Positions 58,438 through 64,000 of a DNA stretch of 64,000 bases are shown here, in pieces (the stretch's first letter is position 1; the number at the start of each line of letters is the position of its first letter). The stretch covers positions 372,001 through 436,000 of the forward strand of contig NC_007651.1 in the NCBI RefSeq assembly GCF_000012365.1, written 5' to 3'. The notes beneath the pieces were generated by a model, which saw nothing but the letters and a program-made list of their open reading frames with translations, was not told where the DNA came from and made no database searches. Made by a program: the position numbers and the translations under genes. This stretch comes from Burkholderia thailandensis E264. Lineage in GTDB: Bacteria > Pseudomonadota > Gammaproteobacteria > Burkholderiales > Burkholderiaceae.

Positions 58438-60327
58438 TCAGTCCCCCGAGACGACCCCGTCGCTTCGCGGGTCCGAGCCGCCGAACCATACCGACTGCCC
58501 CTCGACGTTGATCCGCTGGATTCCCTGCAGGCTCGACCCCAGCTCGACGACGCGCACGTCGTGCCCGCGTTCCTTCAGCGCTTGGGCAAGCGCATCGGAT
58601 ACGCGCCCCTTCTCGAGCTCGGTCGGCCCGTTGCGCGAGCCGAAGTTCGGCAGCGCGATCGCCTGCTGCATCGTCATGCCCCAGTCGATCATCCCGACGA
58701 GCGTCTTCGCGACGTCGTTCGCGGCGAATGCGCCGCCCGCCGAGCCGAGCGCCATCATCAGCCGCTGCGAGCCTTTCTCGAACACGAGTTCGGGCGCGAG
58801 CGTCGAGCGTGCGCGCTTGCCCGGCTGCACGCGGTTCGCGACCGGCTTGCCGTGCTCGGCCGACACGGGCGAGAAATCGAGCAACTGGCTGTTGAGCAGG
58901 AAGCCGCGCACCATCAGCCGCGAGCCGAAGCGCTCGTCGAGCGTCGACGTCATCGATACCGCGTTGCCGTAGCGATCGACGACCGTGATCTGCGATCCCG
59001 ACGGCGGTTCCGCGCCGCGGTCGGCGGCGGACGCAGGCGGCAGGCCGGATGGCGAGCCGGCGCTCGCGGTGCCCGCGCTCGCGTCGCCGATCAGCCGCGC
59101 GCGCTCGGCGACGTAGCGCCGCTCGACGAGGCTCGTCCAACTGCCGCCCGGCGGCGCGACGAAGTCGGGATCGGCGACGTACTGCGCGCGGTCCGCGTAC
59201 GCGAGACGGCCCGCCTCGCTGAACTGATGCGCGGCGAACGGCGTCGGCTCGACGCCCGTCGCATTGCGCACGGGCTTCTGCGCGCCGATCTGCCGCCAGT
59301 CCGGCTGCGCCTCGAGCAGACCGAGGATCTGCGCGACGACGAGCCCGCCCGCCGACGGCGGCGGCATCCCGCACACGATCCATTTGCGATAGTCGGCGCA
59401 CAGCGGCTCGCGCACTTTCGCGCGGTATCGCGCGAGGTCCTGCACGCTCAGCACGCCGGGATTCGGCGCCTGCCGAACTTTCGCGACGATGTCGCGCGCG
59501 ATCGCGCCCGTATAGAACGCGTTCGCGCCGTGCGCGGCGACGAGCTTGAGCGTCGCCGCGAGCTGGGGATTCCTCAGCGTCGCGCCCGCGGGCTTCGGCG
59601 CGCCGTTCTTGTCGTAGAAGCACGCGCGCGCGGCCGGATCGCTCGCGAGCGACGGGTCGTTCGCAAGCGCCGCCGCCAGCCGAGGGCCAAGCGGAAAGCC
59701 CTGCTCGGCGAGCCGGATCGCGGGCTGGAACAGGCGTCGCCACGGCAGCTTGCCGTGCGCGCGGTGCGCGAGCTCGAGCATGCGCAGCACGCCCGGCACG
59801 CCGACCGTGCGCGCGCCGGGCGCAGCGCGCGGCAGCGGCTTGCCGTCGGCGCCGTAGAAGAGCCGGTCGGTCGCGGCGGCGGGCGCGGTCTCGCGGCCGT
59901 CGTACGCTTCGACCGTCTTGCCGTTCGCGTGCAGCAGGAACGCGCCGCCGCCGATGCCCGACGCCTGCGGCTCGACGAGCATCAGCACCATCTGCGCGGC
60001 AATCGCCGCGTCGACGGCGGTGCCGCCCGCCTTCAGCATCTCCTGGCCGGCCTGCGCGGCGAGCGGATGCGCGGCCGCGATCATGTCGCGCTGCGCGGTC
60101 CAGCCCGGCTTGTCGACCCAGCTCGACAGCTCGGCCGGTTCGGACGGCGATGCGCCTGGCGTCGCGGAAGCCGCCGAGGCAGCCGACGCTGCCGACGCCG
60201 ATGCGGCGGCGTTCTGCGCGCTCGGGCCGGGCGCGTTCGCGCATCCGGCGGCGGCGACGGCGAAAAAGGCGGCGGCGATCGCGCCGGCCCGTGAACGGGA
60301 CGGGCGCGGACGAATCCGGTCGGTCAT
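58438..60327 (-). CDS. Gamma-glutamyltransferase family lipoprotein with altered active site
   Basis: A 629-residue Ntn-hydrolase relative. It has a lipoprotein signal ending AVAAAGCANAP, an Ala/Ser linker, then the GGT large-subunit part (PLAAQAGQEMLKAGGTAVDA, DGRETAPAA with the conserved Arg) and the small-subunit part (VVDRYGNAVSMTSTL, GSAGGAFAANDV oxyanion hole). The autoprocessing threonine is expected just before VVD: family text there is PST-S-H-like, while this protein reads PPSGSQITVVD (about residues 448-458), i.e. Gly for Thr and Gln for His. If correct, it cannot self-cleave or attack gamma-glutamyl groups by the usual route. A misread alignment is possible because the stretch before it is an insertion. 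Confidence 0.8.
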   Translation of the reverse strand: MTDRIRPRPSRSRAGAIAAAFFAVAAAGCANAPGPSAQNAAASASAASAASAASATPGASPSEPAELSSWVDKPGWTAQRDMIAAAHPLAAQAGQEMLKAGGTAVDAAIAAQMVLMLVEPQASGIGGGAFLLHANGKTVEAYDGRETAPAAATDRLFYGADGKPLPRAAPGARTVGVPGVLRMLELAHRAHGKLPWRRLFQPAIRLAEQGFPLGPRLAAALANDPSLASDPAARACFYDKNGAPKPAGATLRNPQLAATLKLVAAHGANAFYTGAIARDIVAKVRQAPNPGVLSVQDLARYRAKVREPLCADYRKWIVCGMPPPSAGGLVVAQILGLLEAQPDWRQIGAQKPVRNATGVEPTPFAAHQFSEAGRLAYADRAQYVADPDFVAPPGGSWTSLVERRYVAERARLIGDASAGTASAGSPSGLPPASAADRGAEPPSGSQITVVDRYGNAVSMTSTLDERFGSRLMVRGFLLNSQLLDFSPVSAEHGKPVANRVQPGKRARSTLAPELVFEKGSQRLMMALGSAGGAFAANDVAKTLVGMIDWGMTMQQAIALPNFGSRNGPTELEKGRVSDALAQALKERGHDVRVVELGSSLQGIQRINVEGQSVWFGGSDPRSDGVVSGD

Positions 60328-60350
60328 GAACACCTCGGTACGAACGAAGG

Positions 60351-60378
60351 ACGACGGCAGACGACGGCAGACGACGGC
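60351..60378 (+). repeat. 10-bp tandem repeat (ACGACGGCAG x2.8)
   Basis: Two perfect copies plus 8 bases, about 24 bases before the GGT-like gene's ATG on the other strand. Confidence 0.75.
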
Positions 60379-60420
60379 GCGCGCAAATGCGAACGCCCGT
60401 GCGGCGTCGCGCGGGCGGGG

Positions 60421-60460
60421 TATTGTCGCCGCGCCGCAAGCGGCTTGTCATCCGACAATA
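60421..60460. repeat. 8-bp inverted repeat in the GGT-like gene's upstream region
   Basis: TATTGTCG and CGACAATA, 24 bases apart, with a nested TTGTC/GACAA dyad (60445-60458). Possible regulatory site. Confidence 0.45.
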
Positions 60461-60990
60461 AACCCTTAGATGCGCGAGGCGCTGGGCCGGACTTTCGCCG
60501 TTCGCCGGTTCGTTTCGGTTTGGTTCGGCGGCGACGGCGGGACGGGCGAGGTCCGCTGCGGGCCGGCCGGCCGCGCGCGTGCGCAACCGCCCGCGCCGTG
60601 TGCATCGGGAACCGGCTGCGGCATCGTGCCGCCCGGTTGTATCCGGTTGCCGCGCCGCGCACGATTTCGCCGTCGTTGGAGGGCGCGGGTTCAGGCCCGC
60701 GCGCGATCGCGTTCGGCATCGTTGCGCTTGCGCGGGCGGCGACGCGGGCGCGAAGCGGCATCGGCCGACGCGCGCGGGGTTGCGAGCGTTCGTGTGCGTT
60801 CCCGGCGAGGTGGCCAAGCCCGGCGCCGGCCGCTACCATCGGCGAAGCGCGTTCGTGTTGCGATGGGCGAACGCGCGTCGTGGCCGCGCCGATGCCGGCG
60901 CGCCGGCGGTCGGCAGGCGCGCGGCACTTTCCCGCTCACGCGCCGCGTCGGACCGAAACCTTGGACAGACGGACATTCGGGCACGAACAC

Positions 60991-61380
60991 ATGCAAGAAC
61001 CATCCGACGAGCGAAGCCGGCGGACGCGGCACGCGCCCGCCGCCGGGCATCCGCCGCCCGTCCGCCCGCGCGCGCTCGTCCGCGCATACGGATTCGCGCT
61101 CGCCGCGATCCTCGTGATCGCGCTGTTTCCCGTGCTGTCGGCGGCGGCGGCCGGACTCGTCGCCGACGCGGCCGGCTGCGAGTTGAACGAAGCCGCGGTC
61201 CATCCCTGCCTGATCGGCGGCATCGATTTCGGCGAGGCGCTCTACGCGATGGGCGTGCTCGGCTGGCTGATGCTCGGGTCGCTGCCCATCGGCGGCATGC
61301 TGCTGACGGGCTGGGTGGTCGCGCTGCTCGTGCATCTGCGGCGATTGCGTGCGATGCGCCGCACGGGCGCGCGACGCTGA
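60991..61380 (+). CDS. Small two-helix membrane protein
   Basis: A 129-residue protein of unknown function. It has a charged Arg/Pro-rich N-terminus, one membrane helix (VRAYGFALAAILVIALFPVLS, about 29-49), a loop with two cysteines (DAAGCELNEAAVHPCLIGGID) that could form a disulfide on the periplasmic side, and a second helix (GVLGWLMLGSLPIGGMLLTG), ending in a basic tail LRRLRAMRRTGARR. The ATG at 60991 is the only in-frame start close to the helix. It converges with a LysR gene. The two cysteines in a periplasmic loop suggest DsbA dependence, which is inference. Confidence 0.72.
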   Translation: MQEPSDERSRRTRHAPAAGHPPPVRPRALVRAYGFALAAILVIALFPVLSAAAAGLVADAAGCELNEAAVHPCLIGGIDFGEALYAMGVLGWLMLGSLPIGGMLLTGWVVALLVHLRRLRAMRRTGARR

Positions 61381-61477
61381 CTCTCGCCCATTCGGCTCGT
61401 CGGCGCGCGCCCGAGCGATCGCCGCGCGGCTGTTCCGTGCGGCGGCGCCGCGCCGGACATCGGCGTCGCGCGCCGCG

Positions 61478-62380
61478 TCACCCGCCGCGCCCGGCGTTTC
61501 TCGCCTCGTCGAGCACGAAGTCGATGAACGTCGACGTCGCGCGCGTGTGATGGCGGTTCGGCATGTACAGCATGTACATGTGCGTGCCGAAGATGCTGAG
61601 CCGGTACGCGTCGAGCGTCGTGACGACCGCGCCGCGCCGCACGTCGTCGTGGACGACGTAGTCCGGCACGATTCCGACGCCGAGCCCGGACAGGATCGCC
61701 TGCCTCAGGAACAGGAAGTTCTCGGAGATGAGCGTTGGCTCGAGCAGCACCTCGTGCCGCTCGTCGCCGAGGTACGCGGCGACCCGCAACTGCCGGCCGA
61801 CCACCGTCGACGTGATGACGGGCGCGTCGAACAACTGGTCGAGCTCGGTCGGCATGCCGTGCGTCGCGGCGAAGCCGGGCGACGCGCACGCGACGTAGCG
61901 CACCGCGCCCATGTCGCGCGCGACGAGGTTCTGTGGCGGCTCGGACATCACGCGCACCGCGATGTCGACTTCGTCGCGCATCAGATCCTCGATGCGGTTC
62001 TCGAACACGACGTCGAGCACGATGCCCGGATAGAGCCGCTTGAACGCGATCAGCCAGTTCGACATCACGAGCTGCCCGTAGCCGCTCGGCACCGAAAGCC
62101 GCACGCGCCCCTGCAAATCCTGGCCCAGCGTCGTGACCGCCTCGCGCGCGGCGAGCAACTCGTTCTGGATTCGCCGCCCGTGCTCGTAGAGCCGCAGCCC
62201 GATCTCGGTCGGCTCGATGCGCCGCGTCGTGCGGCGCACGAGCTGCAGCCCGATCGATTTTTCCAGCTGGTTGAGCCGGTAGCTGACGTTCGCGCGGCTC
62301 ATCTTGAGCCGCTGCGCCGCCTTGCTGAGATTGCCCGCGTCGAGGATGTCGACGAGCAGCGTGAGCGCATTCAGATCCAT
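61478..62380 (-). CDS. LysR family regulator of the FadB-type gene
   Basis: A 300-residue LysR-type regulator. It has MDLNALTLLVDILDAGNLSK, RLKMSRANVSYRLNQLEKSI, LVRRTTRRIEPTEIGLRLY, and effector domain VRLSVPSGYGQLVMSNWLIA, DIAVRVMSEPPQNLVARDMG and LSGLGVGIVPDYVVHDDVRR. It is divergent from the fatty-acid-type gene at 62539, with 158 bases between them including a TGTCAA/TTGACA dyad. It probably controls that gene. Confidence 0.88.
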   Translation of the reverse strand: MDLNALTLLVDILDAGNLSKAAQRLKMSRANVSYRLNQLEKSIGLQLVRRTTRRIEPTEIGLRLYEHGRRIQNELLAAREAVTTLGQDLQGRVRLSVPSGYGQLVMSNWLIAFKRLYPGIVLDVVFENRIEDLMRDEVDIAVRVMSEPPQNLVARDMGAVRYVACASPGFAATHGMPTELDQLFDAPVITSTVVGRQLRVAAYLGDERHEVLLEPTLISENFLFLRQAILSGLGVGIVPDYVVHDDVRRGAVVTTLDAYRLSIFGTHMYMLYMPNRHHTRATSTFIDFVLDEARNAGRGG

Positions 62381-62406
62381 CGCCGTGCCTGCATGTCGAA
62401 ATACAT

Positions 62407-62447
62407 TGTCAAAACCGGCTTGACAGGTTGTTAAAGAATGCTGGAAT
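62407..62447 (+). promoter_or_regulatory. Promoter with operator dyad for the FadB-type gene
   Basis: TTGACA (62420-62425) and TGGAAT (62442-62447) with a 16-base spacer form a good sigma-70 promoter. TGTCAA (62407-62412) and TTGACA (62420-62425) form a 6-bp dyad overlapping the -35 box, a typical place for a LysR site. Confidence 0.55.
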
Positions 62448-62538
62448 TGTCAATCAATCTAGATCAATCGAGAATCGTGGCAAACCCCGCGTCTCCCTCG
62501 ACGGAGCGAAGGCGCGCATTCCGTACGGAGCGACAGAC

Positions 62539-64000
62539 ATGAATCAGCAGGCTTCCCACGCAACCGGCACCGTCACGCGCGAGCGGCGCGACAAGGTGCT
62601 CGTCGTCACGATCGACCATCCGCCCGTCAACGCGCTGTCCGCCGACGTGCGGCGCGGCCTCGTCGACGCGCTCGACGCGGCCGATGCCGACGCCGCCGTC
62701 GGCGCGGTGCTGATCGTCGGCGCCGGGCGCAACTTCATCGCCGGCGCGGACATTCGCGAGTTCGGCAAGCCGCCCGTGCCGCCGCTGCTGCCCGACGTGT
62801 GCAACCGGATCGAGACGAGCGGCAAGCCCGTCGTCGTCGCGCTGCACGGCGCGGCGCTGGGCGGCGGCCTCGAGATCGCGCTCGCCGCGCACTACCGGAT
62901 CGCGGTGCCGGGCGCGAAGCTCGGCCTGCCCGAAGTGCAGCTCGGCCTGCTGCCCGGCGCGGGCGGCACGCAGCGCACGCCGCGCCTGATCGGCGCGAAG
63001 GCCGCGCTCGACCTGATGCTGAGCGGCCGGCACGCGTCGGCCGAGGAGGCGTTGACGCTCGGCCTCGTCGACCGGCTCGCGCACAGCGACGACACGCTCG
63101 CCGAAGGGCTCGCGTACGTGCACGAGCTGCTCGCGGCGGGCGCGCCCGCGCGCCGCACGCGCGACGCCCAAGGGCTCGCCGATCGCGCGGCCGCCGAAGC
63201 CGCGCTCGAGGCGGCGCGCGCCGACGTCGCGAAGAAGTCGCGCGGCCTGTTCTCGCCCGCGAAGATCGTCGACGCGGTCGCCGCCGCGCTCGCGCTGCCG
63301 TTCGACGAGGGCCTGCGCACCGAGCGCCGGCTGTTCGTCGAATGCCTCGACAGCCCGCAGCGCGCCGGGCTCGTGCATGCGTTCTTCGCGGAGCGCGAGG
63401 CGGCGAAGTCGCCCGAGACGCGCCGCGGCGTGCCGCGCGCGATCGAGCGGATCGGCGTGGTCGGCGGCGGCACGATGGGCGCGGGCATCGCGGTCGCGGC
63501 GCTCGACGCCGGCTTCCCGGTGACGATGATCGAGCGCGACGACGCGTCGCTCGAGCGCGGCCGCGCGCACGTCGAGAAGGTCTACGCGGGCCTCGTCGCG
63601 AAGGGCCGCATGACGCCCGCCGCGCAGGCCGCGCGCCTCGCTCGCTTCAAGGGCGGCACGTCGTACGACGCGCTCGCGCAGGCCGACGTCGTGATCGAGG
63701 CAGTGTTCGAGGACATGGCGGTCAAGAAGTCCGTGTTCGCGGAGCTCGCGCGCGCGTGCAAGCCGGGCGCGGTGCTCGCGACGAACACGTCGTATCTCGA
63801 CATCGACGAGATCGCGGCGAGCGTCGAGCGCACGCCGGACGTGATCGGCCTGCATTTCTTCTCGCCCGCGAACATCATGAAGCTGCTCGAAGTGGTCGTG
63901 CCGGCGAAGGTGAGCGCGGACGTCGTCGCGACCGCGTTCGAGCTCGCGAAGAAGCTGAGGAAGATTCCGGTGCGCGCGGGCGTGTGCGACGGCTTCATCG
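62539..64000 (+). CDS. FadB-type fusion: enoyl-CoA hydratase and 3-hydroxyacyl-CoA dehydrogenase (5' part)
   Basis: An open frame running off the window's right end with 487 residues visible. The N-terminal crotonase domain (about 1-190) has VGAGRNFIAGADIREFG and ALHGAALGGGLEIALAAHYR with PEVQLGLLPGAGGTQRTPRL (catalytic Glu). The dehydrogenase domain starts near residue 300 with IGVVGGGTMGAGIAVAAL (NAD loop), ADVVIEAVFEDMAVKKSVF, and GLHFFSPANIMKLLEVV. It should do both hydration and oxidation of acyl-CoA in beta-oxidation. The ATG at 62539 follows an upstream LysR dyad; no strong ribosome binding site is seen. Confidence 0.93.
   Translation, partial: MNQQASHATGTVTRERRDKVLVVTIDHPPVNALSADVRRGLVDALDAADADAAVGAVLIVGAGRNFIAGADIREFGKPPVPPLLPDVCNRIETSGKPVVVALHGAALGGGLEIALAAHYRIAVPGAKLGLPEVQLGLLPGAGGTQRTPRLIGAKAALDLMLSGRHASAEEALTLGLVDRLAHSDDTLAEGLAYVHELLAAGAPARRTRDAQGLADRAAAEAALEAARADVAKKSRGLFSPAKIVDAVAAALALPFDEGLRTERRLFVECLDSPQRAGLVHAFFAEREAAKSPETRRGVPRAIERIGVVGGGTMGAGIAVAALDAGFPVTMIERDDASLERGRAHVEKVYAGLVAKGRMTPAAQAARLARFKGGTSYDALAQADVVIEAVFEDMAVKKSVFAELARACKPGAVLATNTSYLDIDEIAASVERTPDVIGLHFFSPANIMKLLEVVVPAKVSADVVATAFELAKKLRKIPVRAGVCDGFI

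Larger units (their letters stand above)
60328..60990. other. Long gap between the GGT-like gene and a small membrane protein
   Basis: 663 bases without a convincing gene. It contains a 10-bp repeat (ACGACGGCAG x2.8, 60351-60378) in the GGT-like leader, a dyad TATTGTCG (60421-60428) with CGACAATA (60453-60460), and TACCAT (about 60833-60838) as a -10 candidate for the small protein. Frames through it are Arg/Ala-rich shadows. Confidence 0.5.

Noticed and set aside
57836..60817. A 993-codon minus-strand frame over the LysR and GGT-like genes
   Set aside because: It is a shadow: low-complexity Arg/Ala text and no domain, while the LysR and GGT-like frames carry family motifs.
60470..61117. A 215-codon plus-strand frame in the 60328-60990 gap
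   Set aside because: Arg/Gly-rich without conserved-looking motifs, and it overlaps the small membrane protein in another frame.

Overview
The window is ordinary-looking core chromosome from a high-GC betaproteobacterium, almost certainly a Burkholderia of the pseudomallei/thailandensis group. Support comes from gene content and order (bioA-bioF-bioD-bioB; birA-coaX; a dacC-type carboxypeptidase, D-amino-acid transaminase, YbeD-like protein, lipB, lipA), a metH split in two, a PhaM-type polyhydroxyalkanoate granule protein, AceK, and very GC-rich coding DNA. I assign genus and group from remembered protein families; no database was searched. I see no rRNA, tRNA, CRISPR array, insertion sequence, integrase or phage gene.

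Layout, left to right. 1-1438: tail of an unknown gene, then cutC. 1545-5860: biotin operon bioA-bioF-bioD-bioB on the minus strand, facing cutC across a shared terminator. 6374-12779: minus-strand run of a secreted hydrolase, YchJ-like protein, SDR, thiolase, beta-carbonic anhydrase and aceK. 13068-17814: a metallo-hydrolase, an ABC-F ATPase and a peptide-binding protein. 17815-19807: a decayed zone with a thiolase remnant and a heptamer repeat, then a divergent marR/SDR pair. 19838-24043: argS, SPOR protein, dsbA and SDR on the minus strand. 24246-29105: DUF1840 gene, split metH, DUF3567 gene. 29290-35904: DUF3108 protein, IclR regulator facing an FAA hydrolase, an enoyl-CoA hydratase-like protein, PhaM and a patatin. 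36360-40147: ferritin-like protein, ADP-heptose cytidylyltransferase, then birA-coaX and a small membrane protein on the minus strand. 40499-43527: Sel1-repeat protein and CpdB. 43838-48650: a lipid-transport (MCE/Mla-type) operon ending with a VanZ-like membrane protein. 48799-56142: thioredoxin-like ferredoxin, hydrolase, cell-wall carboxypeptidase, D-amino-acid transaminase, YbeD, a LysR/DUF2917 pair, lipB-lipA. 56330-64000: two further divergent LysR pairs, a gamma-glutamyltransferase-like lipoprotein, a small membrane protein, and the start of a FadB-type protein that runs off the end.

Common threads are cofactor supply (biotin, biotin ligase, pantothenate kinase, lipoate, cobalamin-dependent methionine synthesis) and envelope upkeep (DsbA, SPOR protein, MCE transporter, DacC-type carboxypeptidase, heptose activation). 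I found no convincing new multi-gene system. The observations I would follow first are the gamma-glutamyltransferase homologue whose nucleophile position reads Gly, the MetH split exactly between modules, the thiolase remnant with paired palindromes around marR, and the STAS-MlaE fusion operon.
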